Below, piece by piece: positions 1-6,861 of a stretch of DNA of 10,067 nt. Every line of letters begins with the position of its first letter. The first letter of the stretch is position 1. The notes under the pieces are model-generated. The model was not told the DNA's origin. It saw nothing but the letters and a program-made list of their open reading frames with translations, and did not search any database. The stretch lies in NCBI GenBank assembly GCA_021734825.1, contig JAIPIE010000027.1:1-10067 (forward strand). The letters run 5' to 3'. The position numbers and the translations under genes are program-made. This DNA comes from Patescibacteria group bacterium (GTDB taxonomy: Bacteria; Patescibacteriota; Patescibacteriia; Patescibacteriales; UBA12465).

Positions 1-327
1 TATCAACTTGAAGATGCTGTTAATAATTATTATGCTGAATATAAAGTGTTGCCTAGTAGTCTGGAAGAGTTGAAAAAGTCTAAGAATGTTTATTTTGACC
101 CGAAAAGTTTAGTTGACCCAGAAACAAAACAGCCGATAGAATATCGTGTAGATGGTGAGAAAGAATTTTCTTTTTGTGCCACTTATCGCCTCGCTAGCGG
201 TGATGAAGCTCAGCAAAATATGCCTTATGGTGTCGGTAATCGTGAACATAGTGCTGGTTATAATTGTGTTCCAGGACAACTTTGGATTGATGAGTCTGTA
301 AATGGAGGATTACCAGTAAAGAGATAA
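1..327 (+). CDS. C-terminal part of a hypothetical protein (DUF5671-like tail)
   Basis: The frame is open from base 1 to a TAA at 325-327, so this is the last 108 codons of a gene that begins before the window. The first residues (YQLEDAVNNYYAEYKVLPSS) resemble the extended helix and following loop of pseudopilin-like or DUF5671-type proteins. The segment with DPETKQPIEYRV, FCATY and a later HSAGYNC matches what I remember of C-terminal domains of Parcubacterial membrane proteins, often found near scpA. Such proteins are usually anchored by N-terminal transmembrane helices, with this soluble domain outside; that part is not visible here. The stop lies 6 nt before scpA, so the two genes are probably cotranscribed. 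The family assignment is from memory and tentative; the function is unknown. Confidence 0.65.
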   Translation, partial: YQLEDAVNNYYAEYKVLPSSLEELKKSKNVYFDPKSLVDPETKQPIEYRVDGEKEFSFCATYRLASGDEAQQNMPYGVGNREHSAGYNCVPGQLWIDESVNGGLPVKR

Positions 328-333
328 TTATTT

Positions 334-1050
334 ATGATTGATTTTAGTACGGAAAAATTTCAAGGTCCGCTGGCTCTTCTTCTGCAAATGATTGAAAAAG
401 AGGAGATGGATATTACAGAAATTGCCTTAGCCGCTATCGCTGATCAATATGTTGCTTACGTTGAACGAGCAGAAAATATTGATCTTGATGAAATAGCTGA
501 TTTTTTAGTGGTGGCTGCTCGTCTTTTATATATCAAATCCAAGGCGCCTTTACCTTATTTAACTAATGATGAAGAAGAAGCGGCGGTTGATGATTTAGAA
601 CGACAATTGCGGATGTATAAGGGATTTGTGGACGCTAGTTTAAAAATTTCAAGTTTAATTGACGGTGGTCGGATGATGTTTGCGCCAGTGTTTAATAAAC
701 TTGGTCGACAAGAGAAGAAAGCAGAAGTTTCTTTTTCACCCCCTTTAAAATTAAAAGCAGTTGATTTGCAAGAAAGCTGGTTAATGATTTTAGCCCGTTT
801 GCAAAAACGTGAAAGAAAATTGCCGGAGATGGCCTTGGGACCAAAAATTAGTATTGATGAGCGCATCAGCCATATTCGTCAGCTTTTAAACGAGCAGCTG
901 TCTATTAGCTTTCAGAATTTTTTAAAAAAATCTCAATCAAAAGTTGAAGTCATTGTTAATATTTTAGCAGTTCTGGAGTTAGCTAAACAAAGAGAATTAG
1001 TTTTTGAACAAGAAGAGTTGTTTAGCGAAATTAAAGTGTTAAAAATATAA
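334..1050 (+). CDS. scpA: Segregation and condensation protein A (ScpA)
   Basis: ScpA is the kleisin subunit of the bacterial SMC condensin. It bridges the SMC heads and binds ScpB, compacting and segregating the chromosome at the nucleoid. The 238-aa product has the family hallmark near its N-terminus (FQGPLALLLQMIEKEEMDI, residues about 9-27), then the helical block with DEIADFLVVAARLLYIKSKAPLP (about 52-74), which normally binds the SMC neck. The C-terminal part (about 175-238) looks like the winged helix that contacts the SMC cap. The length is normal for the family. The ATG at 334 lies 6 nt after the previous stop, with only an A/T spacer and no Shine-Dalgarno, so it may rely on translational coupling. 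scpB follows after 12 nt, the usual pairing. No smc gene is in the window. Confidence 0.96.
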   Translation: MIDFSTEKFQGPLALLLQMIEKEEMDITEIALAAIADQYVAYVERAENIDLDEIADFLVVAARLLYIKSKAPLPYLTNDEEEAAVDDLERQLRMYKGFVDASLKISSLIDGGRMMFAPVFNKLGRQEKKAEVSFSPPLKLKAVDLQESWLMILARLQKRERKLPEMALGPKISIDERISHIRQLLNEQLSISFQNFLKKSQSKVEVIVNILAVLELAKQRELVFEQEELFSEIKVLKI

Positions 1051-1062
1051 TTAATTTTTCTT

Positions 1063-1614
1063 ATGTCCCATTTATCTTCACAATTGGAAGCAATTCTGCT
1101 GGTTGCTAATAAGCCGGTAAGCTTAAAAGAATTAAGTAAGGCGGTCAACGTTAAAGCAGGCGAAACGGAAAAAGCCTTAAACGAGTTGAGCGCCGAATAT
1201 GAAAATTCTGAGCGCGGTTGGCGCCTGATTACCGCGGGCAGTAACTATCAATTGGTTAGTTCTGGTGAACATGCTGATTTAATTAAAGATTTTTTGAAGA
1301 CTGAAGTGAGTGGTGAGCTTTCTCAGCCAAGCTTGGAAGCTTTAACCATTATTGCCTATCGTGGACCGGTGAGCAAGTTGGAGCTGGAAAGAGTGCGTGG
1401 CGTTAACTGTAGCTTAATTATTCGTAATCTTCTTTTGCGTGGTTTAATTGAAGAAAGTTTTGATAAACAGAAGAATGAAAACTATTATCAAGTAAGCTTA
1501 GATTTTGTGCGTTTTTTGGGTTTAAATAGTATTAATGAATTACCTGATTATAATCGTTTGCATAGTCCTGAAAGTTTAGAGGATTTGTTGGCGGAGGATA
1601 AACCTGCATGTTAA
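1063..1614 (+). CDS. scpB: Segregation and condensation protein B (ScpB)
   Basis: ScpB is the accessory winged-helix subunit of the SMC-ScpA condensin complex and acts as a dimer on the central part of ScpA. The 183-aa product starts with SSQLEAILLVANKPVSLKEL (about residues 5-24), the typical first winged-helix motif. The second winged helix holds the signature SLEALTIIAYRGPVSKLELE (about 92-111), followed by RGVNCSLIIRNLLLRGLIEE (about 113-132). Both are close to the family consensus. The gene lies 12 nt downstream of scpA without a visible Shine-Dalgarno. Its end overlaps the start of the next gene by 7 nt (ATG at 1608 inside the last codons before TAA 1612-1614), which points to translational coupling. 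Confidence 0.96.
   Translation: MSHLSSQLEAILLVANKPVSLKELSKAVNVKAGETEKALNELSAEYENSERGWRLITAGSNYQLVSSGEHADLIKDFLKTEVSGELSQPSLEALTIIAYRGPVSKLELERVRGVNCSLIIRNLLLRGLIEESFDKQKNENYYQVSLDFVRFLGLNSINELPDYNRLHSPESLEDLLAEDKPAC
1593..1597 (+). promoter_or_regulatory. Shine-Dalgarno GGAGG for the carboxypeptidase gene
   Basis: GGAGG lies 10 nt before the ATG at 1608, inside the end of scpB. It is the only clear Shine-Dalgarno match in front of any plus-strand gene in this window. The spacing is slightly long, and the match could be chance because it is also scpB coding sequence (Ala-Glu-Asp codons). Confidence 0.45.
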
Positions 1615-2519
1615 GTATTATTTTTAACATCTTAGCGCTTGCCATGTCCGTTTTCTTGCCGGCAACGCCGGCTGTGTATGCGAGTGGTGACTGGCGTGGT
1701 GCGGAGGCTTGTGTGAGTGATCGTCATTTGCCCGAGAATGCTGATAAAAAACTTGTCACTACTCCTGCTCCAGTAGTAGAAGCTAGAAGTGCGGCGGTTT
1801 TAACCGATGACGGTAATATTTGGCTCGCCAGTCAGGAGGCTTCCAGACGTCAGCCTATCGCCAGCATTACCAAGCTTATGACCGCTTTAGTTTTTCTTGA
1901 ACATAATCCTGGTTGGGATAATATTTATACTGTGAAAAAAGATGATGTTATAGCCGGTGGACGTATTAATTTATTTTGGGGCGAGGAGGTAAAAATTAGA
2001 GATTTATTTAATTCTAGTTTAATCGGATCCGATAATGGCGCCACGTTATCATTGGCTCGTTCTACCGGCTTAAGTGATGAGGAATTTGTTCAAGCAATGA
2101 ATAAAAAAGCCCTGAGTCTGGGTTTACTTCAAACTGAATTTGCTGATGCTATTGGCTTGGACAATAATAATCTATCAAATGCTAAGGACGTGGCGCGTTT
2201 GGCTCAAGCTGCTCTTAATCAAAAAGATATTGCCGCTACCACTGGTAAGAGTAGTTATAGCTTTAAAACTTTGCAAGGCAAGAATAAGATGATAGAATCA
2301 ACCGACTGGCTTCTCGATGGCGATTCAGCTGACGCTATTGAGGCAGTTGGCGGTAAGACTGGTTACACGGAAGAGGCTGGTTATTGTTTTGTTGGACGTT
2401 TTCGCGATGTAGATGGACGCAGTCTTATTACCGTTGTTTTAGATAGCGGTGGTATCAATGAACGCTTTACTCAGGCTAGAATTTTAGCCAAATGGGCTTT
2501 CACTTATTGTCAGTGGTAA
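1608..2519 (+). CDS. Secreted D-alanyl-D-alanine carboxypeptidase (peptidase family S11)
   Basis: This is a penicillin-binding-protein-type serine peptidase of family S11, expected to trim the terminal D-Ala from peptidoglycan pentapeptides outside the membrane and so limit cross-linking. All three active-site motifs are visible and in order: S86-I-T-K89 (nucleophile and general base), S141-D-N143, and K250-T-G252. The N-terminal 25 residues are a hydrophobic signal peptide, with likely cleavage after VYA (residues 23-25). At 303 aa it covers only the catalytic domain: the C-terminal beta domain and amphipathic anchor of PBP5-type enzymes are absent, as in shorter DacF-like or PBP7-like proteins. 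It overlaps scpB by 7 nt and precedes a GtrA-like gene by 6 nt. A beta-lactamase is unlikely because S11 spacing is kept. The exact dac paralogue cannot be told. Confidence 0.93.
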   Translation: MLSIIFNILALAMSVFLPATPAVYASGDWRGAEACVSDRHLPENADKKLVTTPAPVVEARSAAVLTDDGNIWLASQEASRRQPIASITKLMTALVFLEHNPGWDNIYTVKKDDVIAGGRINLFWGEEVKIRDLFNSSLIGSDNGATLSLARSTGLSDEEFVQAMNKKALSLGLLQTEFADAIGLDNNNLSNAKDVARLAQAALNQKDIAATTGKSSYSFKTLQGKNKMIESTDWLLDGDSADAIEAVGGKTGYTEEAGYCFVGRFRDVDGRSLITVVLDSGGINERFTQARILAKWAFTYCQW

Positions 2520-2525
2520 AAAACT

Positions 2526-3005
2526 ATGTCAATTATAAACAATCTTTATAAACGTTTTGGTAAATTTTTTGCAAGTAGTTATCCAAAAATATTTAATTTT
2601 TGTGAGAAGCGTAAGGCAATTATTAAATTTTTTGTGGCCGGTAGTTCGGCGGCAGCGGTTGACTTGCTGGCGCTATATCTTTTTCATGGTCTCTTTCGTT
2701 GGGAAATTGTTTTATCCACTTCATTGGCTTTCCTTTTGTCCTTTTTTGTAAGTTTTAGTTTGCAGAAGCTTTGGACCTTTCGTAACTACAATAACAAGCG
2801 TTTAGCTCATCAATTAGTTCTATATATCGGTGCCGCTTTTATTAGCATGAATTTAAATGCGTTAGCCATGCATTTATTAGTGAATAACTGGCAGGTCTGG
2901 TATCTATTAGCTCAGATCATTGTTAATATATTTTTAGGTGTAATTAACTTTTTTACTTATAAATTTATCGTATTTCGCCACATTAAAGATGAAGATAAAA
3001 ATTAA
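2526..3005 (+). CDS. GtrA-like four-helix membrane protein
   Basis: The 159-aa product has four strongly hydrophobic segments (about residues 33-53, 58-78, 92-114 and 120-146) and the family landmarks: a positive stretch leading into IKFFVAGSSAAAVDLLALYL, then SLQKLWTFR after helix 2, and NFFTYKFIVFRH after helix 4. GtrA-family proteins (Pfam PF04138) are thought to help move lipid-linked sugars across the membrane for polysaccharide or glycolipid modification; the family's exact reaction is poorly defined. Its position next to a cell-wall carboxypeptidase suggests an envelope role, but no glycosyltransferase partner is in the window. The start lies 6 nt after the previous stop with an A-rich spacer. 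The 3' end overlaps the next gene by 17 nt. Confidence 0.88.
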   Translation: MSIINNLYKRFGKFFASSYPKIFNFCEKRKAIIKFFVAGSSAAAVDLLALYLFHGLFRWEIVLSTSLAFLLSFFVSFSLQKLWTFRNYNNKRLAHQLVLYIGAAFISMNLNALAMHLLVNNWQVWYLLAQIIVNIFLGVINFFTYKFIVFRHIKDEDKN

Positions 3006-3465
3006 ATCCACACAATTGAATGGTGTTGGTCCGGCGCAGTTCTTGCGACGAGCTGGTTATACTTATATTGTTGATCGTCAAAGTGATCAGGAAAGTTTTG
3101 TGCGTCGTTTTAATCGTGATTTTTATCCTCGTTTTCATTTGTATGTTCAAGTTGAAGCCTCTCAAGATATAATCTTTTTTAATCTACATCTTGATCACAA
3201 GAAGGCTAGTTATGAGGGGCAGAGTCGCCATAGCGCTGATTATGACGGAGAACTAGTGCAAGCGGAAGCGGCTCGCTTGCAAAGCCTCCTTGGTTTTGCG
3301 CCCGTAGATAACACTGAGCAACCAATAGTTAATCATGTTGATAATGTCCATAATTCTAAGCATAATGAAAGAGAGGCTGATGTTCTTCGTCGCCTACCAA
3401 CTCCCAATTTAAATAATAGAACTCCTCAGGCACCTAAAAGGGCTTGGTGGAAAAAAATATTTTAA
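2989..3465 (+). CDS. Conserved hypothetical protein, 158 aa, function unknown
   Basis: I do not recognise a characterised family. The N-terminal two thirds (about residues 1-105) look like one small folded domain with the landmarks GPAQFLRRAGY, RFNRDFYPRFHLYV, FFNLHLDHKKASYEG and HSADYDGELVQAEAARLQSLLG. The HLH-type histidines, together with H82, could bind metal, but nothing proves it. I believe similar RFHLYV / NLHLDQK proteins recur in Patescibacterial genomes, which is memory and not a search result. The last 50 residues are polar and low in hydrophobics, ending in a basic KRAWWKKIF tail. No signal peptide or membrane segment is present. The ATG at 2989 lies inside the end of the GtrA-like gene (17-nt overlap), and dnaG follows after 6 nt. 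Confidence 0.75.
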   Translation: MKIKIKSTQLNGVGPAQFLRRAGYTYIVDRQSDQESFVRRFNRDFYPRFHLYVQVEASQDIIFFNLHLDHKKASYEGQSRHSADYDGELVQAEAARLQSLLGFAPVDNTEQPIVNHVDNVHNSKHNEREADVLRRLPTPNLNNRTPQAPKRAWWKKIF

Positions 3466-3471
3466 TAAACT

Positions 3472-5277
3472 ATGTCTCCTGCAGAAGAGATTAAAACTAA
3501 GTTGGATATTGTGGAGGTGTTAAGAGAATATATCCAGGTTAAGGCAGTTGGTGCTAATTTTCAAGCCCTCTGTCCTTTTCATCGTGAGAAATCTCCATCT
3601 TTTGTGATTTCTCCAGATAAGCAGATATGGCATTGCTTTGGTTGTGGTAAAGGCGGAGATGTCCTTTCCTTTGTGCAGGAGATGGAAGGTCTTAGTTTTC
3701 CTGACACCTTGCGACTACTTGCGCCTAAGGCAGGGGTAATTTTAAAATATGAATCAAAACAAGAATATTCTAAACGTGGACGCATTCTTGATTGTTTACA
3801 GGTAGCCGCTAAGCAAGGACAGTATTGGCTAGAAAATGATGACACGGGCAAGAAAATGAAGACCTATTTACTGAAGCGTGGCTTAAGTGAAGAAACTCTT
3901 AAAGAATGGCAAGTTGGTTATAATCCTGATGCTTGGACGGCGATGCTTGAGTATCTACGGTCACAGAAGTTTAAAGATGAAGAAATATTTGCCGCCGGTT
4001 TGGCGGGCAGAAGTGATCGTGGTAGTGCCTATGATCGCTTTCGTGATCGCATCACTTTTCCCATCAAGGATGTGAGTGGTAATGTCATCGCCTTCACCGC
4101 TCGTATTAATCCGGAGAAAGAAAAAACGATTCCAGGAGGGAAGTATATTAATAGTCCACAAACGGAGGTCTATGACAAGAGTCGCGTACTCTTTGCTCTT
4201 GATAAAGCGAAGAAAGCAATTAAAGAAAGAGGCTTCGCTATTGTGGTAGAGGGACAAATGGATGCTATCGCTTGTCATCAGCACGGTTTTAGCAATACGG
4301 TGGCTTCTTCTGGTACTGCTTTAACGGCCGAGCAATTATTATTATTAAAACGTTTTACTAATAATCTCGCCCTATCCTTTGACATGGATAATGCTGGCCA
4401 GTTAGCGGCAGATCGCGGTATTCGCGAGGCAATGGCACAAGACATCAATTTAAAAGTTATTCTTCTATCTAAGGAGTATAAAGACCCCGACCAATGCCTT
4501 CAGTCTAATCCGGATGACTTCAAGCAAGCGGTTATTAACTCGCGACCAGTGATGGAATACTATTTTGATAAAATTATTGCTGGTAAAGATTTAACTAAGT
4601 TGGCTGATAAGAAAGAGGTGGTAAAACTGATGCTAACTATGATTATGAAGCTGGCAAATAAGATTGACCAGGAATTTTGGTTTAAGCGTTTGGCTGAGAG
4701 TACGGGTGTTTCCGAACAAATTTTGCGGGAAAGCGTAGTAGTAAGTAAGCCCACGTCACGGCAGGTCGCTCAAAAAGCAGAAATTAAGCCCCCAACAGCA
4801 GCAGAGACGACCATTAATCGTGATGAACGCTTGTCGGATATTCTATTGGCTATTTTATTGAAAGCTCCAGACTATATTCCTTATGCTGCTTCACATCTAG
4901 AGCCGAGAGATTTATTGTTAGAAAATTTAAGCCAGTTTTACAAGAACCTAATAATCTATTATAATAAATTTGCTGTTCTTGACTATGATGCTTTTCGCTT
5001 ATATTTGCAAGAACAAGATGATAAGAGTATTAATATTATTGATCGTTTAGCCCTTTTAGCCGAAAGGGATTATTATGATTACGATGATAATGGACTCAAA
5101 TCTGAATTAAGTAAAGTGTTATTAGAATTAAAGAAGTTCAGTCTGAAGCGCCAAATTAAGACATTGCAAAATCAGATTGGAGCAGCAGAGGCGGGTAGCG
5201 ATAAAACGGACTTGAATAATTTAATGACAGATATAAAAAATTTGACCGAGCAGCTTAATTCGCTGCGTAGCCTTTAA
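3472..5277 (+). CDS. dnaG: DNA primase (DnaG)
   Basis: DnaG makes the short RNA primers for leading- and lagging-strand DNA synthesis at the fork, working with the replicative helicase. The 601-aa product has the full bacterial domain order. An N-terminal CHC2 zinc ribbon carries C34, H37, C55 and C58 in the contexts CPFHREKSPSF and HCFGCGKGGD. The catalytic core includes YDRFRDRITFPI. The Toprim fold has its metal-binding residues E260 (VVEGQMDA) and D304/D306 (SFDMDNAG). The C-terminal helical region (about 435-601) includes a DnaB-binding-type helix bundle and a final coiled coil. The length is normal. It lies 6 nt after the unknown gene and 4 nt before rpoD, reproducing the dnaG-rpoD core of the macromolecular-synthesis operon; the usual rpsU is absent here. 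Confidence 0.97.
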   Translation: MSPAEEIKTKLDIVEVLREYIQVKAVGANFQALCPFHREKSPSFVISPDKQIWHCFGCGKGGDVLSFVQEMEGLSFPDTLRLLAPKAGVILKYESKQEYSKRGRILDCLQVAAKQGQYWLENDDTGKKMKTYLLKRGLSEETLKEWQVGYNPDAWTAMLEYLRSQKFKDEEIFAAGLAGRSDRGSAYDRFRDRITFPIKDVSGNVIAFTARINPEKEKTIPGGKYINSPQTEVYDKSRVLFALDKAKKAIKERGFAIVVEGQMDAIACHQHGFSNTVASSGTALTAEQLLLLKRFTNNLALSFDMDNAGQLAADRGIREAMAQDINLKVILLSKEYKDPDQCLQSNPDDFKQAVINSRPVMEYYFDKIIAGKDLTKLADKKEVVKLMLTMIMKLANKIDQEFWFKRLAESTGVSEQILRESVVVSKPTSRQVAQKAEIKPPTAAETTINRDERLSDILLAILLKAPDYIPYAASHLEPRDLLLENLSQFYKNLIIYYNKFAVLDYDAFRLYLQEQDDKSINIIDRLALLAERDYYDYDDNGLKSELSKVLLELKKFSLKRQIKTLQNQIGAAEAGSDKTDLNNLMTDIKNLTEQLNSLRSL

Positions 5278-5281
5278 AATT

Positions 5282-6676
5282 ATGGCCACTAAAAAAACAA
5301 TCAAAAAAACAGCAGTAGATAAGAAAAAGACTTCAACCAAGGGGTCTCTTAAGGCTAAAAAAGCGGCAAAAAAAACTTCAGTGAAGGCGAAGGTGATAAA
5401 AAAAGTGTCAGTTAAGAAGAAGCTGGTTAATAAGGTAGTTAAGAAAAAATCTACTCAGAAAGTTACCATCAAGAAAACAGTGTCTAAAAAAGTTGCTCCT
5501 AAAAAAAGTAAGGGGAAAAAGGTGTCGACCGAAAACTCTAAGAAGGTAAATAAGCAAGTTAAACTTAAAGAGAAAGAGACTAAAGAGGTGCTACGCCCGA
5601 CGGAAGCTCAAATTAAGAAGCTGATTGATAAGGGGCGTTTACGCGGATTTGTAACTGAAACAGAGTTATTATATTTATTTCCGGAAGTAGAGGAGTATGT
5701 CTATGATTTCGATATCTTTCTCGGTGATTTACAAAAAAATGGTGTGCGTATTGCCGAAGATTCGGGGCGCATTCTAGATACACATGAGAAAAATCCAAAT
5801 ATCACTTCTGCTAAAGCAGCTGCCTCTGTTACTTTTGATTTATCCAAGTTAAGTGCTGATTCAATCCAGATGTATTTGAAGGAAATTGGTAAAGTGCCTT
5901 TATTAACTTCAGCTGAGGAGGTTGAATTGGCTAAGCGTAAAGAGAAGGGCGATAAAGAGGCGGAAAAGAAGATAATTGAGGCCAATTTACGTTTAGTTGT
6001 ATCTATTGCCAAGAAGTTTGCTGGCGCCAAGGGTTTGAGTTTGCTTGACCTGATTCAAGAGGGCAATATCGGTCTATTTAGAGCGGTAGAGAAGTTTGAA
6101 TACCGTAAGGGTTATAAGTTCTCAACTTACGCTACTTGGTGGATTAGGCAGGCAATTACGAGGGCTTTGGCTGATCAGAGCCGTACTATTCGTATTCCGG
6201 TGCACATGGTGGAAACAATTAATAAATTTCAGCAAGTTCAGCGTACTTTAATTCAGGAATTGGGGCGAGAACCATTAGCCGATGAGATTGCGGCGGAAAT
6301 GGGAGAGGATATTGAGAAAGTACGTTATATTATTAAGATTTCTCAGGACACAATTTCTTTGGAGACCAGTATTGGCGATGATGAAGAGGACTCAACTTTG
6401 GAAGATTTTATTGAGGATGTAAAGAATGTGACGCCGGATAGGGCGGCCGCCTTGCAGCTTTTGCGCGACTATGTGCGCGATATTGTAGCGCAGTTATCGC
6501 CACGTGAACAGAAGATTTTAGAAATGCGTTTTGGTTTAGTCGATGGGGTTGCTCATACTTTAGAAGAGGTTGGACAGGAGTTTGAAGTTACTCGCGAGCG
6601 TATTCGTCAGATTGAATCTAAAGCTTTAGAGAAGATTCGTCGTTTTAAGGGTTTGGAGAAGTTGAGGGATTACTAA
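5282..6676 (+). CDS. rpoD: Primary RNA polymerase sigma factor (RpoD/SigA) with lysine-rich tail
   Basis: This housekeeping sigma-70 factor directs RNA polymerase to -35/-10 promoters. In the 464 residues, a region 1.1-like domain spans about 105-160 (QIKKLIDKGRLRGFVTETEL), region 1.2 about 192-220 (DSIQMYLKEIGKVPLLTSAE), region 2 about 231-305 with the melting and -10 recognition helix FSTYATWWIRQAITRALADQ, region 3 about 306-385, and region 4 about 400-455 with the -35 recognition helix ending in VTRERIRQIESKALEKIRRF. All are close to consensus. Residues 1-100 are unusual: 40 of 100 are lysine, mixed with Thr, Val, Ser and Ala, much like histone H1 tails and presumably disordered. ATG 5282 lies 4 nt after dnaG and has no Shine-Dalgarno; a later start would only shorten the tail. 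I see no clear terminator after the gene. Confidence 0.97.
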   Translation: MATKKTIKKTAVDKKKTSTKGSLKAKKAAKKTSVKAKVIKKVSVKKKLVNKVVKKKSTQKVTIKKTVSKKVAPKKSKGKKVSTENSKKVNKQVKLKEKETKEVLRPTEAQIKKLIDKGRLRGFVTETELLYLFPEVEEYVYDFDIFLGDLQKNGVRIAEDSGRILDTHEKNPNITSAKAAASVTFDLSKLSADSIQMYLKEIGKVPLLTSAEEVELAKRKEKGDKEAEKKIIEANLRLVVSIAKKFAGAKGLSLLDLIQEGNIGLFRAVEKFEYRKGYKFSTYATWWIRQAITRALADQSRTIRIPVHMVETINKFQQVQRTLIQELGREPLADEIAAEMGEDIEKVRYIIKISQDTISLETSIGDDEEDSTLEDFIEDVKNVTPDRAAALQLLRDYVRDIVAQLSPREQKILEMRFGLVDGVAHTLEEVGQEFEVTRERIRQIESKALEKIRRFKGLEKLRDY

Positions 6677-6745
6677 AGAAAGCTGAAAGTAAGAGCGTAA
6701 GAAAGAAATTAGCAATGAAATAAGGGGTAAAATAGCAGGAAATGG

Positions 6746-6778
6746 GAATAAAATAAGAATAAAATAAGAATAAAATAA
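6746..6778 (+). repeat. Three tandem 11-bp AT repeats, possible UP element
   Basis: The unit GAATAAAATAA occurs three times without error (6746-6756, 6757-6767, 6768-6778). The 11-bp period is close to one helical turn, so the A-tracts sit on one face of the DNA, and the array ends 4 bp before the -35 box of the tRNA promoter. That placement fits an AT-rich UP-type element or curved DNA that boosts a stable-RNA promoter. A chance AT-rich array in an AT-rich intergenic region is the alternative. Confidence 0.8.
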
Positions 6779-6782
6779 GTCC

Positions 6783-6811
6783 TTGACTTCAGTGTTAATT
6801 TCTTCTAAAAT
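6783..6811 (+). promoter_or_regulatory. Sigma-70 promoter for tRNA-Asn
   Basis: TTGACT (6783-6788) and TAAAAT (6806-6811) are separated by exactly 17 bp. Both are near-consensus -35 and -10 boxes for a primary sigma factor. Transcription would start near 6818, giving a leader of about 44 nt before the tRNA. This is the best promoter seen in the window and fits the need for strong expression of a stable RNA. Confidence 0.8.
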
Positions 6812-6818
6812 AGAGTAG

Positions 6819-6848
6819 AAATGTTGAGCAAAAACATTTTTTGTTTTA
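6819..6848 (+). other. Weak leader stem-loop with T-run between promoter and tRNA
   Basis: AAATGTT (6819-6825) pairs perfectly with AACATTT (6833-6839) around a 7-nt loop and is followed by a T-rich stretch (TTTGTTTT). It would form right at the 5' end of the tRNA leader. It has the shape of a weak terminator, but the stem is almost all A-T and lies too close to the expected start to terminate well. It could help 5' processing or be chance. Confidence 0.3.
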
Positions 6849-6861
6849 ACAATTAAATAAT

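Noticed and set aside
3579..4284. Antisense ORFs of 90-107 codons inside dnaG
   Set aside because: They are shadows of the dnaG coding frame, with no recognisable motif and no start signals. The same applies to antisense frames in scpA, rpoD and the Rep gene.
6677..6745. Intrinsic terminator for the dnaG-rpoD transcript
   Set aside because: I found no stable hairpin followed by a T-run on the plus strand in this stretch. The only T-tailed stem before the tRNA (6819-6848) is weak and lies downstream of the tRNA promoter.
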